Assembly (NCBI RefSeq): GCF_940677205.1
Contig: NZ_OW712331.1
Span: 310,001-374,000, forward strand
DNA length: 64,000 nucleotides
DNA from: [Clostridium] colinum
GTDB lineage: Bacteria > Bacillota > Clostridia > Lachnospirales > CAG-274
Direction of reading: 5' to 3'
The position numbers and the translations under genes are program-made. Below are positions 1-9,122 of the stretch, one piece after another (the stretch's first letter is position 1; each line of letters opens with the position of its first letter). The notes beneath the pieces were generated by a model. The model was given only the letters and a program-made list of their open reading frames with translations. It was not told the DNA's origin and did no database searches.

Positions 1-1093
1 CTTGCATAGCTAAAGAAATATGCCAAATATAGTTTATAGGAGTGTGAGGGCTACCAATACCTTTTGCTTTTTCACCTTCATAATAATAAGGGTTACCATT
101 ACTTAAAATAAAATCTCTTGTATTTTTATAAGTTTGGTCATTTTCATCTCTATAACCAATATAAGGAATAGAAAGTAAGCTTGGTAAGTTTGCATCATCC
201 ATAAGGTTATATTGTCCAAAACCATCTACTTCATAGGCATATATTCTACCATATTTATAATGTTCTATAACACCATAAGTTTCGATAGCATCTTCTATTT
301 CTTTGGCAAGTTTAATACTTTCTTCTGCCAATTTTTCATCTTTAAGAATTTCTAAAGATATTTCATTTAAATATTTTAATACTACTACTGCAAACATATT
401 AGAAGGTATTAAATATCCATATTGACAAGCATCATCACTAGGTCTAAACCCAGACCAAGTTAAACCTATATTAGATTTAACCAAAGCACCTTTGCCATCT
501 CTAGAAAGGGTATCTGTATAATAGCAGTCTTTTCTAATGAAAGAATAAGGAGAGTTTTCTTCGTGATTTTGCTCTGTTCTCCAAACTTCTATAATTTTAA
601 AAGCAGCTTTTTTAAATGTATCGTCAAAGTGAGATGTTTTTCCAGTATTTTTCCAAAGTAGATAAGCCATTTGAATAGGAAAACAAAGAGAATCTATTTC
701 ATATTTTCTTTCCCAAATCCAACCAGACATTTCTGTAACATCTTTTTCCCAACATTTACCATTATCAGTTTCGTTAAATGCATTAGCGTATGGGTCTAAT
801 AAAATATATTGCATTTGACGTTTTACTAAGCCTTCTATAAGGTCAGCTATTTCTTCATCTTTTTCGGCTAAAAAATAATAAGGTCTTAACTGACAAACAG
901 AATCTCTTAACCACATAGCAGGTATATCACCTGTTATTACATAAGTAGTTTTATCAGGCATTTTTTTAACAGTAGTATCTAATGTGTTGGTGTAACAGTT
1001 TTCGAACATTTTTTTTAATTTTTCATCATTGCCTAATTTTTTATAAACATCATTTAATAAATCTTTCATAGATTGTGGTATTTGTTTTTCCAT
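1..1093 (-). CDS. GH125 exo-alpha-1,6-mannosidase, 3' end cut by window edge
   Basis: I translated the minus strand from the ATG at 1093, which follows GGGAGA at a good distance; the frame stays open to the window edge (364 codons). The translation has features of glycoside hydrolase family 125 (old DUF1237): [11 protein letters not shown] at residues 55-65, [12 protein letters not shown] near 128-139, and later [13 protein letters not shown] and [10 protein letters not shown]. The SDD segment probably holds the general acid; the C-terminal stretch with the second catalytic carboxylate lies outside the window. Known members remove alpha-1,6-linked mannose without a metal ion. No signal peptide is seen, so it probably acts in the cytoplasm. 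It lies 28 bases downstream of the ROK kinase in the same direction, so the two are probably one operon. Confidence 0.88.
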   Translation of the reverse strand, partial: MEKQIPQSMKDLLNDVYKKLGNDEKLKKMFENCYTNTLDTTVKKMPDKTTYVITGDIPAMWLRDSVCQLRPYYFLAEKDEEIADLIEGLVKRQMQYILLDPYANAFNETDNGKCWEKDVTEMSGWIWERKYEIDSLCFPIQMAYLLWKNTGKTSHFDDTFKKAAFKIIEVWRTEQNHEENSPYSFIRKDCYYTDTLSRDGKGALVKSNIGLTWSGFRPSDDACQYGYLIPSNMFAVVVLKYLNEISLEILKDEKLAEESIKLAKEIEDAIETYGVIEHYKYGRIYAYEVDGFGQYNLMDDANLPSLLSIPYIGYRDENDQTYKNTRDFILSNGNPYYYEGEKAKGIGSPHTPINYIWHISLAMQ

Positions 1094-1121
1094 AATAAAT
1101 CTCCCTAACAATTATTAAATA

Positions 1122-2081
1122 TTATTTTGAAAGCATTGCAGCACCTATTAATCCAGCATTGTTGCCAAGAGTGGCTATATCTATTTTAGTTTTTAAATCT
1201 TTACCAAAAACTTTAGACATAACTTTTTCTTTTAAAGGTATTATTAATTTTTCGCCTTGTTTAGATATTCCACCGCTAAGAAGTATAACTTGTGGTTTAA
1301 ATATATTAATTAAATTTGCAACACCAACAGATAAATATTCTATATAATCATCTACTAGTTTTATAGCAACATCATCATTTTGATTTTTGGCATCAAAAAC
1401 AATTTTTGCAGTCATATTTTCTAAATTATTTTCTGTTAGGCTATTTAAAAGAGAAGAAGGGGTTTGTTTTGCGGCATTTTTAGCATCTCTAATAAGAGCA
1501 GTAGCAGAAGCATAGGCCTCTAAGCAACCTTTATTACCACAAGTACAAAGTTCGCCATTATGGACGATAGTTTGGTGACCTAGTTCGGCGCCACCAGCAT
1601 AAAAGCCAGAATATATTTTATTATTTATTATTATACCACCACCAACTCCAGTGCCTAAAGTTAATATTATTAAATCGCTATAGCCTTTACCAGCTCCAGC
1701 TACTAATTCTCCTAAGGCAGCACAGTCGGCATCATTAGCAAAAAAGAAAGGTATATTCATATTTACTTTTTTACATAAATTTTGCATATAAGATTTAACA
1801 TTAAAATTTTTTATAGGAATATTATTAGAATAATTTATAATACCGTTTTTACTATCTACCTCTCCAGGTATACCCATACCTATACCTTTTAAAGATGATT
1901 TATCTAGCTTAAATTCTTCTATTAATATTTGACACATATCTATAATATCATCAAATATTTCTTCTGTTTTTCTAGTAGATAAAGTTGGTCTAGTGTAAGA
2001 TTTTATAATATTACCATCAATGTCTATAAGACCAACTACTATATTTGTTCCACCTAAGTCTACGCCTATATATTTCATCAT
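1122..2081 (-). CDS. ROK-family sugar kinase (glucokinase-like)
   Basis: The 319-residue protein has the ROK phosphate-binding start GVDLGGTN (residues 6-13), a catalytic-type Asp in ANDAD (about residue 117), a GTGVGGG adenine-site loop, and the zinc motif with GAELGH and C179, C181, C186. I start it at the ATG at 2081, 7 bases after AGGAG; the in-frame GTG at 2087 overlaps that ribosome binding site. The family phosphorylates glucose, GlcNAc, ManNAc, mannose or fructose. Sequence alone does not fix the substrate, but the next gene is a GH125 mannosidase and the divergent gene is GH85, so mannose or GlcNAc is a reasonable guess. Confidence 0.9.
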   Translation of the reverse strand: MMKYIGVDLGGTNIVVGLIDIDGNIIKSYTRPTLSTRKTEEIFDDIIDMCQILIEEFKLDKSSLKGIGMGIPGEVDSKNGIINYSNNIPIKNFNVKSYMQNLCKKVNMNIPFFFANDADCAALGELVAGAGKGYSDLIILTLGTGVGGGIIINNKIYSGFYAGGAELGHQTIVHNGELCTCGNKGCLEAYASATALIRDAKNAAKQTPSSLLNSLTENNLENMTAKIVFDAKNQNDDVAIKLVDDYIEYLSVGVANLINIFKPQVILLSGGISKQGEKLIIPLKEKVMSKVFGKDLKTKIDIATLGNNAGLIGAAMLSK

Positions 2082-2126
2082 AATCACACTCCTAAAATAA
2101 AATATACTTTATATTTTTATAAGCTT

Positions 2127-2155
2127 ATTATAGTTTAATTAAAATATAGTGTAAA
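2127..2155 (-). promoter_or_regulatory. Sigma-A-type promoter for the ROK-GH125 operon
   Basis: On the minus strand the -35 TTTACA (2155-2150) and the -10 TATAAT (2132-2127) are 17 bases apart, and the -10 lies about 46 bases upstream of the ROK start. The rest of the 2088-2565 intergenic stretch is AT-rich without further genes. Confidence 0.65.
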
Positions 2156-2467
2156 GGTGAATATTTATAGGTATAAAATAAAAATTATAGAAAAATATAA
2201 AAAATTATAATAATTTTATATAATGAAGATAAAATATTTTATGATTAATTTTTTCATATTTATACTTTGTATAAAAAATTTAATTACAATATTCAAATTT
2301 ACATTGGATTGTGTAAAAAGATAGATTTTTAAAGATTTTAGCAATTTGTATAAGAAATTAGTTTTTATATATACTTAAGAAATTATAATAATTTTATTAT
2401 ATAGTGAACTAATTATATATATAATGGAAAAATTATAGTATAAGTAATAAAAATATATAAAACAATA

Positions 2468-2496
2468 TTGACATAAATTTAAAAAGTTGGTATTTT
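2468..2496 (+). promoter_or_regulatory. Possible promoter for the GH85 gene
   Basis: TTGACA (2468-2473) lies 17 bases before a weak -10, TATTTT (2491-2496), and about 70 bases upstream of the GH85 start. In such AT-rich DNA other -10 choices exist. Confidence 0.35.
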
Positions 2497-2565
2497 TATA
2501 TTAAATATAGAATATTAATAGCATAAATTTATTTAAATTTACTATATATATTTTGGAGGGGTAAA

Positions 2566-5364
2566 ATGAAGTATAAATTAAATCTTAAAAAAACTATGGC
2601 TTTAACTATTGCAATAATGTTTATAGCATCATCAACTTTAGTTGGGTGTAAAAATCAAAATAATAATACTGCAAATGTAGAAAATAATATTACATACACT
2701 ATTACAGAAGAAGGCGTAGATTTTAAAATGCCTAATGCTCCAACAACACCAGCTTGGACACCAGAACAACTTTTACAAGAAGATATAAAAGAAAAAGCCT
2801 TATATAACAAAAGTTTAATACCTTTAAAAGACAGAGTTAGCAAAGATAGAATATACCCTGTAAATTCTACTCAAAATAAAGACACAAGATTAGTAGCATT
2901 GTCTATTATGAACAGTAACACAAGCGGAAACATACCTCATGGCAGTAATAACTTTAACGCCAATACATTTTCTTATTGGCAATATTTAGATAAACTTGTA
3001 TATTGGGGAGGGTCTGCTGGAGAAGGTATTATTGTACCACCAACGCCAGACGTTGTAGATTCGGCACATAAAAATGGTGTACCTGTATTAGGTACTATAT
3101 TTTTTCCACCTTTAGAATATGGTGGCAAGGTAGAATGGTTAGACCAATTTTTACAAAAAGACGAACAAGGAAACTTTATTATTATAGATAAATTAATAGA
3201 AGTTTCTACTGAATTTGGCTTTGAGGGATGGTTTATAAACCAAGAAACAGACCCAGCACAAAGTAAGACTATGAAACCAGAACAATATGCTACACTTTTT
3301 AAAGAATTTTTAGTTCAGTTTAAACAAAAATCTAATAATTCTATTGATATTATATGGTATGATGCAATGACAAATGAAGGTAAGGTAGAGTGGCAAAACC
3401 AATTAAATGAGAAAAATAAAGATTTTATAATAGATGAAAAAGGTAATAAAATTTCTGATGATATGTTTTTAAACTTTTGGTGGACGACAGATAAATTGGC
3501 TCCAGAGCAACTACTTAAAAAATCTAATGAATATGCAAAAACTATTGGATATGAAAATAAAAACTTGTTAGCAGGTATTGATATGCAAGCTAATGGTACA
3601 ACAACTCCTATTAAATGGGATTTATTAGAAAATGGTAAAGATACTCAAACATCTATTGGGCTATATTGTCCTAGCTGGTCATTTTTTTCATCTAATGGCG
3701 ATTTAGACCAATTTCAAAATAAAGAAGCTAGAATATATGTAAATGAATTTTCAGACCCTTCTAAAGATAGTCAGGCTACTGGAACAGAGTGGAGAGGTAT
3801 GTCTAAATTTATAACAGAAAAAACAGTATTAAACTCTTTACCATTTAACACAAACTTTAGTATGGGTAATGGATACAACTATTTTATAAATGGTGAGAAG
3901 GTATCTTCTCTTGACTGGAATAATAGAAGCTTAGCAGATGTTATGCCAACATATAGATGGATAATAGAGGAAGATAAAAACAGTACTAAAGCTAGTATAG
4001 ATTATTCTACGGCTTATTATAGTGGAAACTCTATTAAACTTTTAAGTGATTTAAAAGCTAACGAATATTCTACTATAAAATTATTTAGTGCCGATTTAAA
4101 AATAGAAGAAAATACAGAATTTTTAACTTATGCAAAGGCAGATAGTGAAGTAAACCTAGAACTCAAATTAACTTTCCATGATGGTGAAGAAGAGGCAGTT
4201 TTTCAGCCGGATAAAACTCTTAATGAAAATTGGCAAACTATCTCTTATGACTTATCTCCTTATGTTGGTAAAAGTATAAAAACTATTAGCTATAAAATTT
4301 CTTCAACAGAAGATAAAAATGTAGCTATCAATCTAGGTGGAATAAGTATAAAAGATGGCACACAAAAAGCAGTAGTTACAGATGTTACATCTGTTAAAAT
4401 AGATGATAGTTTATTTGAAGAAGAAGATACTTTAGCAGGTGTTAACTTATCTTGGGAGGCTACAGACAGTAAAGATTTAAAAGCATATGAAATATATAGA
4501 AAAAATGCAGACGGTAGTTTATCATTATTAGGCGCTACGTTAAATAATAGATTTTTTGTAAATAGCTTGCAAAGAACACCAGAAACTATGGAAACAGAAT
4601 TTGTTGTTATGGCAGTAAATAAAGATGATATAAGAGGAAAAAGTGCTTCCACAAAATTAACGTGGCCAGACAATACTGTGCCTAAAGCAAAATTTAAAGC
4701 AGATAAAACTTTAATAGCTCCAAATGAAGAAGTGCAATTTACAAATATGAGTAATAAGTTATCTGAAAGCTTTGAATGGACTTTTGAAGGAGCTAATATA
4801 GAAACAAGTACAGATGAAAATCCAGTTGTTAAATATGAAAAAGAAGGAACATATACTGTAAAATTAAAAGCTAAAAATTCTAAAGGTGAAGATGAATTTG
4901 TAGCAGAAAAGCTTATTACTGTTACATCAAAGGCAAGCCAAGGGTTAGAAAATTTTGCATTAAATGCTAAAACAGAGGCTTCTAGTTTTGTTAATGAAAA
5001 TGAAGCTCCTCAATTTGCCGTAGATGGTGATAAAACTAAAAAATGGTGTGCAGTTGGGCAAGATAAACATAATATAACAATAGATTTAGGTGAAGTAATA
5101 CAAATAGCTAGACTAGATGTATATCACGCAGAGGCTGGAGGAGAAAGTCCAGATATGAACACAGAAGAATATATGCTTGAAGTAAGTGAAGATGGTGTTA
5201 ACTTTACTAAAGTATTAGAAGTTGAAAAAAATACTTTAGGAACTACCTCAGATGCATTTAAGCCAGTTAATGCTAGATATGTGAAATTTACTACTTTAAA
5301 ACCAACTCAAACTTCAGATTCTACAGCAAGGATATATGAAATAGAAGTATATGGCTTAAAATAA
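2566..5364 (+). CDS. GH85 endo-beta-N-acetylglucosaminidase lipoprotein
   Basis: A 932-residue lipoprotein with lipobox LVGC (Cys28) after a basic, hydrophobic signal peptide. The GH85 catalytic region has GFEGWFINQETD (residues 218-229): N225 and E227 match the Asn-x-Glu pair of GH85 substrate-assisted catalysis. After the barrel and beta domains come a fibronectin-like part (about 625-700), a PKD-like domain (about 705-786) and a discoidin/F5-8C-type carbohydrate-binding domain (about 793-932). GH85 enzymes cut the GlcNAc-GlcNAc core of N-glycans, so this one probably works at the cell surface. GGAGGGG precedes the ATG and a terminator follows. It diverges from the ROK-GH125 operon, and the three suggest N-glycan use. 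High-mannose preference is inferred from the GH125 neighbour. Confidence 0.92.
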   Translation: MKYKLNLKKTMALTIAIMFIASSTLVGCKNQNNNTANVENNITYTITEEGVDFKMPNAPTTPAWTPEQLLQEDIKEKALYNKSLIPLKDRVSKDRIYPVNSTQNKDTRLVALSIMNSNTSGNIPHGSNNFNANTFSYWQYLDKLVYWGGSAGEGIIVPPTPDVVDSAHKNGVPVLGTIFFPPLEYGGKVEWLDQFLQKDEQGNFIIIDKLIEVSTEFGFEGWFINQETDPAQSKTMKPEQYATLFKEFLVQFKQKSNNSIDIIWYDAMTNEGKVEWQNQLNEKNKDFIIDEKGNKISDDMFLNFWWTTDKLAPEQLLKKSNEYAKTIGYENKNLLAGIDMQANGTTTPIKWDLLENGKDTQTSIGLYCPSWSFFSSNGDLDQFQNKEARIYVNEFSDPSKDSQATGTEWRGMSKFITEKTVLNSLPFNTNFSMGNGYNYFINGEKVSSLDWNNRSLADVMPTYRWIIEEDKNSTKASIDYSTAYYSGNSIKLLSDLKANEYSTIKLFSADLKIEENTEFLTYAKADSEVNLELKLTFHDGEEEAVFQPDKTLNENWQTISYDLSPYVGKSIKTISYKISSTEDKNVAINLGGISIKDGTQKAVVTDVTSVKIDDSLFEEEDTLAGVNLSWEATDSKDLKAYEIYRKNADGSLSLLGATLNNRFFVNSLQRTPETMETEFVVMAVNKDDIRGKSASTKLTWPDNTVPKAKFKADKTLIAPNEEVQFTNMSNKLSESFEWTFEGANIETSTDENPVVKYEKEGTYTVKLKAKNSKGEDEFVAEKLITVTSKASQGLENFALNAKTEASSFVNENEAPQFAVDGDKTKKWCAVGQDKHNITIDLGEVIQIARLDVYHAEAGGESPDMNTEEYMLEVSEDGVNFTKVLEVEKNTLGTTSDAFKPVNARYVKFTTLKPTQTSDSTARIYEIEVYGLK

Positions 5365-5384
5365 CAAAATACTAAAATATTAGA

Positions 5385-5413
5385 GGGTATAGATAAAATC
5401 TATACCCTTTTTT
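5385..5413 (+). terminator. Rho-independent terminator of the GH85 gene
   Basis: Perfect 10-bp stem GGGTATAGAT (5385-5394) / ATCTATACCC (5398-5407), 3-base loop, then six T residues. It begins 20 bases after the stop codon and is followed 17 bases later by dispersed repeat copy A. Confidence 0.9.
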
Positions 5414-5430
5414 AGCAATAATAAGATTAT

Positions 5431-5492
5431 AGCGATAAGAGTTACTGTATAAAAAGCTAGCTTTATGTATAATATGCAAAGCCCTTTATACT
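5431..5492 (+). repeat. Dispersed structured repeat, decayed copy A
   Basis: This segment resembles the better copies at 31683-31807 and 60957-61083. Shared blocks, in order, are a CGATAAG-like block, a TATAAA...CTAGCTTT block, a TATAATAT block and CAAAGCCC. As in the other copies, a GGGTRTAGA-type hairpin lies just upstream. The 3' part of the element is not recognisable here. Confidence 0.5.
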
Positions 5493-5565
5493 ATTTAAGA
5501 TGATAAATATTTATTATTATAGTCTTTGCTTTTATTTATAAATTTTAATTTGTCTTCATTATTAG

Positions 5566-5584
5566 ATTGAAGATTATCTTCAAT
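5566..5584. promoter_or_regulatory. 19-bp dyad upstream of the YhgE/Pip gene
   Basis: Perfect inverted repeat ATTGAAGAT-T-ATCTTCAAT, about 45 bases upstream of the -35 box at 5628. Its position suits an operator, but no regulator gene is adjacent. Confidence 0.35.
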
Positions 5585-5627
5585 ATTTTATTATCTTATT
5601 AAAAATTTGTTCAGTTATTTTTTAATA

Positions 5628-5655
5628 TTGATTTAATTTTATTTTTAGGTATAAT
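5628..5655 (+). promoter_or_regulatory. Promoter for the YhgE/Pip gene
   Basis: TTGATT (5628-5633), 16-base spacer, TATAAT (5650-5655); the start codon is 45 bases downstream. Confidence 0.6.
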
Positions 5656-5699
5656 TTATATATGTGCATAATTATATTTAAAATAAGAAGGTGATATCA

Positions 5700-7865
5700 A
5701 TGAAAAATATTTTTAAAATAACATATAGAGATTTTAAAAATATTATTAAAAATCCAATAGCATTGGCAGTTATATTGGGGGCTTGTTTTATACCAGCTTT
5801 ATATGCATGGTTTAATATAAAGGCTAGTTGGGACCCGTATGGAAGTACAAATGGCTTAAAAGTAGCGGTTGCTAACAATGATATTGGCACAGAAATATTG
5901 GATACTGAATTAAACTTAGGAGAAAAAATAGTAGAAGAGCTAAAAGGAAATAACAACATAGGTTGGGAATTTGTAGATGAAAAAAAGGCTATAGAAGGGG
6001 TAAAAGGTGGAGCTTATTATGCAGGTGTTGTTATACCAGAAAATTTTAGTGAAAATTTTTCAAGTATATTAACAGATAATATACAAACACCAAAACTTAA
6101 ATATTATGTTAATCAAAAGAAAAATGCAATTGCTCCAAAAATAACAGATAAAGGTGTATCTGTTGTACAACAACAAGTAAATGAAGCCTTTTTAGATACG
6201 GCAAGCAAAGGTATTGAAGGTGCATTAAAAGTTGCATATGAAAAAATTGGAGAACAAGAAAAGACAGTGGCCGATAGAATGATATCTACATTAAATCAAG
6301 CTAATCAAACTTTAGAGCAATATAAAACTTTAGGTAAAAGCTTTGATGAAGGGTTAAACTCTACAAAAGTTCTTATTGATACAACAAAGCTTGTTTTACC
6401 CGCAGGTAAATCTATTGCACAAAATGGAGAAGACATATCAAATGATATAAATGGATTAATACACGCTACTAGTCAAGTTTTTAACAGCATTGTTGATACA
6501 GTAGAAAACTTTTTATTATCATCAGAATATTTAGCCAATGATATAATTAACACATGGGAAGATATATCTAATGTTAATGAAAAAAATATTGATATAATTA
6601 AGTCTCAATTAGATTTTATATCTAAAAGAGCTAGAAAAATAATTGATATTAATAATGATATTTCTAGAATATTAACAGATATAAATGATAAATTGCCTAT
6701 AAGAATAAAAAAAGTAGATGAATTTATTGAAAGGTTAAAAACAGTTAATAAAGGCTTAAACAATGTTATATCAACTAGTGAAAATATAGAGACTATAATA
6801 AATAGTGGAAATGAAATATCAGATAGTTTAAGAGCTAGTATGTCTAATCAAATAGACCAAGCAAAGAAAGATATAATAAATACTAAAGATTTATATAGAG
6901 ATAATATAAAGCCTAGCATAGATTATGAAGCAGAAAAAATGTATAAAACATTAGTAGACTTTAATATATTATCTAAAAACGCATCAGCAACAATATCTCA
7001 ATTAGATAAAATTTTAGACGGAATATATAAAACTTTGGAATCGGCACAAAAAGCTATAGAAAGTACTACAAAAACTATAGAATTAAGCCAAAAAGATATT
7101 AATAGCCTTAAAAATAAAATTGAAGATATAAAAGCAGATGAAAAGTTAAAAGAACTAGGGAAAATTTTAGAAAATGACCCAAGTGTTGTAGGTAAATTTA
7201 TATCTGCACCAGTACAAATAGAAAATATACCTTTTTATGAAATATCTAATTATGGCTCTGCTATGACACCTTTTTATACTATATTATCATTTTGGGTAGG
7301 TGGAGTATTATTAGTATCTCTTTTAAAAACAAGGGTTTATGAAGATGATAAAATAAAAAATGTAAAACCATATCAAGCTTATATAGGAAGATATTTTTTA
7401 TTTATGACAATAGGAATTATACAGGCTATAATTGTTTGTGTAGGAGATTTATTAATACTAAAGGTACAGTGTTTAAATCCTATATTATTTATTTTAGCTG
7501 GTATAGTTGCAAGTATTGTATTTATAAACATAATATATACATTAGTCGTTTCTTTTGGTGATGTTGGTAAGGCAATGTGTGTATTTTTACTTGTTATACA
7601 AGTAGCGGGAGCCGGTGGTACATTCCCAATAGAAGTAACTCCAGACTTTTTCCAAAAAATAAATCCATATCTACCATTTACATATGCAATAAATGCTATG
7701 AGAGAAACTATTGCAGGCATTTATGAAAATGCTTATAAATTAGATATTATAAAGCTACTTAGCTTTTTACCTTTTTCATTAATATTAGGTTTATTTTTAA
7801 GAAAACCTCTTATAAAAGTAAATGAATTTTTTGAAGAAAAATTAGAAGAAACACATTTAATGTAA
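5700..7865 (+). CDS. YhgE/Pip-family membrane protein
   Basis: The 721-residue protein has the plan of the YhgE/Pip (phage infection protein) family: one N-terminal membrane segment (about residues 15-35, with ALAVILGACFIPALYAW), a long extracytoplasmic region rich in coiled coil (about 170-500), then about six membrane segments from residue 520 on that resemble ABC-2-type permeases. The ATG at 5700 fits AAGGTGAT; the GTG at 5691 lies inside that ribosome binding site. In other Firmicutes, members serve as phage receptors or belong to type VII secretion loci (EsaA-like), but no ESX genes are visible here. An imperfectly known inverted repeat (7875-7883/7894-7902) follows the gene without a T run. 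Confidence 0.82.
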   Translation: MKNIFKITYRDFKNIIKNPIALAVILGACFIPALYAWFNIKASWDPYGSTNGLKVAVANNDIGTEILDTELNLGEKIVEELKGNNNIGWEFVDEKKAIEGVKGGAYYAGVVIPENFSENFSSILTDNIQTPKLKYYVNQKKNAIAPKITDKGVSVVQQQVNEAFLDTASKGIEGALKVAYEKIGEQEKTVADRMISTLNQANQTLEQYKTLGKSFDEGLNSTKVLIDTTKLVLPAGKSIAQNGEDISNDINGLIHATSQVFNSIVDTVENFLLSSEYLANDIINTWEDISNVNEKNIDIIKSQLDFISKRARKIIDINNDISRILTDINDKLPIRIKKVDEFIERLKTVNKGLNNVISTSENIETIINSGNEISDSLRASMSNQIDQAKKDIINTKDLYRDNIKPSIDYEAEKMYKTLVDFNILSKNASATISQLDKILDGIYKTLESAQKAIESTTKTIELSQKDINSLKNKIEDIKADEKLKELGKILENDPSVVGKFISAPVQIENIPFYEISNYGSAMTPFYTILSFWVGGVLLVSLLKTRVYEDDKIKNVKPYQAYIGRYFLFMTIGIIQAIIVCVGDLLILKVQCLNPILFILAGIVASIVFINIIYTLVVSFGDVGKAMCVFLLVIQVAGAGGTFPIEVTPDFFQKINPYLPFTYAINAMRETIAGIYENAYKLDIIKLLSFLPFSLILGLFLRKPLIKVNEFFEEKLEETHLM

Positions 7866-7972
7866 TTTAATTTTTATAATAAACTATTAATAATTTATTA
7901 TAGTAAATTTATAAGAATATAATATAAATAATACTTTAAAGTTAAGAAAGATTATAGAAAGTAGAAAAACTT

Positions 7973-8491
7973 ATGAAAAATAAAAATATTATACTTTATA
8001 ATTTAATATTTCCGTTTTGGTTAATGTTAATATTTCCACCAATTTTAATTCCGACAGCAATAGGAAATTTTATTGTAGACTCAATAGTAGTTTTATTAGC
8101 TATGAAATTTTTAAAAGTAGAAGATATATTTAAAAACTATAAAATTTCTATATATAAAGTTTGGATATTTGGATTTATATCAGATATTATAGGTGGGATA
8201 TTTATGATTTTAGGTTATAGTATTAATGTATCACCTGAAAGTAAATATAGGGATTTTGTTTATAAATTTACTTCAAATGTATTTTATAATCCATTTGATA
8301 ATATATTTAGCTTCACATATGTTGTAATATGTATGATAATATCTTCAATTTTTATTTACGTATATAACACAAAGATAACTTTAACTGAAACTAACCTTAG
8401 TAATAAACAAAAGAAAATAGTATCACTAGCATTAGCAATAATAACTTGTCCTTATTTATTTTTATTACCTACAGCACCTTTTATAAAGTAA
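7973..8491 (+). CDS. Unknown membrane protein, about five membrane segments
   Basis: I do not recognise this 172-residue protein. Hydrophobic segments lie near residues 8-28, 31-47, 62-82, 114-132 and 149-170, separated by short lysine-rich loops. There is no cleavable signal peptide and no catalytic motif that I can see. The ribosome binding site is weak (a GAAAG about 20 bases before the ATG). It sits alone between the YhgE/Pip gene and the ribosomal superoperon promoter, 107 bases after the former. Its base composition resembles that of its neighbours, so it may be an ordinary gene with poor translation initiation. Confidence 0.7.
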   Translation: MKNKNIILYNLIFPFWLMLIFPPILIPTAIGNFIVDSIVVLLAMKFLKVEDIFKNYKISIYKVWIFGFISDIIGGIFMILGYSINVSPESKYRDFVYKFTSNVFYNPFDNIFSFTYVVICMIISSIFIYVYNTKITLTETNLSNKQKKIVSLALAIITCPYLFLLPTAPFIK

Positions 8492-8534
8492 GTTTTAATT
8501 AAAATTAAAATTTTTACAAAATTTAAAAAAATAC

Positions 8535-8563
8535 TTGCAAATATATTTAGTATATGCTATAAT
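8535..8563 (+). promoter_or_regulatory. Main promoter of the ribosomal superoperon
   Basis: TTGCAA (8535-8540), 17-base spacer, TATAAT (8558-8563), preceded by an A-rich tract. Transcription would start near 8570, giving a leader of about 240 bases before rpsJ. Confidence 0.85.
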
Positions 8564-8591
8564 TTGATTGTTGTGACATAAGAGCGAAGAA

Positions 8592-8770
8592 ATAGAAGGT
8601 TGTTACCTTAATTGGTAAGTTTTTCTATGGAGCGATGTCCAGTTCAAGAAACCGGGCGACAAGTCACTGTGTATATCGAATATTTGTAAGTATTTTTATT
8701 TGTATAAATACTTATCAATAGGTATATTATGCCTATTGTGTTATTGATGTGTGCAGTCACCGCTTGTCGT
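8592..8770 (+). promoter_or_regulatory. Structured 5' leader of the S10 operon
   Basis: Several pairings can be drawn by eye. ATAGAA (8592-8597) pairs with TTCTAT (8623-8628) around TTACC/GGTAA (8603-8607/8614-8618). GCGACAAG (8656-8663) pairs with CTTGTCGT (8763-8770), closing a domain that holds TAAGTATTT/AAATACTTA (8687-8695/8706-8714). Next are two mutually exclusive pairings, CAATAGG/CCTATTG (8716-8722/8732-8738) or ATCAATA/TATTGAT (8714-8720/8742-8748). The unusually high GC at the closing stem, in very AT-rich surroundings, supports a functional RNA. Control by a ribosomal protein is inference, and the L4-type leader of E. coli is not obviously matched. Confidence 0.6.
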
Positions 8771-8810
8771 ACTACGAATTTAAAAGTGCGAAAAGGAGGG
8801 GACTTTTTTT

Positions 8811-9122
8811 ATGGCTAATCAAAAGCTTAGAATCAGTCTTAAAGCTTATGACCATAAGTTAATCGACCAATCTGCTGTACAAATTATTGAAACTGCTAAA
8901 AAAACAGGTGCTCAAGTGAGTGGTCCTATACCACTTCCTACTAAAAAGGAAGTTGTTACTATCTTAAGAGCGGTTCATAAGTACAAAGATTCTAGAGAAC
9001 AATTTGAGCTTAGAACTCATAAAAGATTGATTGATATTTTAATGCCAACTCAAAAAACTATGGATAGCTTAAGCCGTCTTGATTTACCAGCTGGCGTTGA
9101 TATTACTTTAAAAATGTTATAA
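8811..9122 (+). CDS. rpsJ: 30S ribosomal protein S10
   Basis: The 103-residue protein matches S10 throughout, including the [11 protein letters not shown] start and the [13 protein letters not shown] segment. S10 sits in the 30S head and in many bacteria doubles as the NusE antitermination factor. It is first in the superoperon, with a strong AAAGGAGGGG site upstream. Unlike most junctions in this operon, the gap to rplC is 184 bases long. Confidence 0.97.
   Translation: MANQKLRISLKAYDHKLIDQSAVQIIETAKKTGAQVSGPIPLPTKKEVVTILRAVHKYKDSREQFELRTHKRLIDILMPTQKTMDSLSRLDLPAGVDITLKML

Noticed and set aside
2088-2565. Possible riboswitch in the GH85/ROK divergent region
   Set aside because: The stretch is simple AT-rich sequence; I found no conserved riboswitch core or stable stem.
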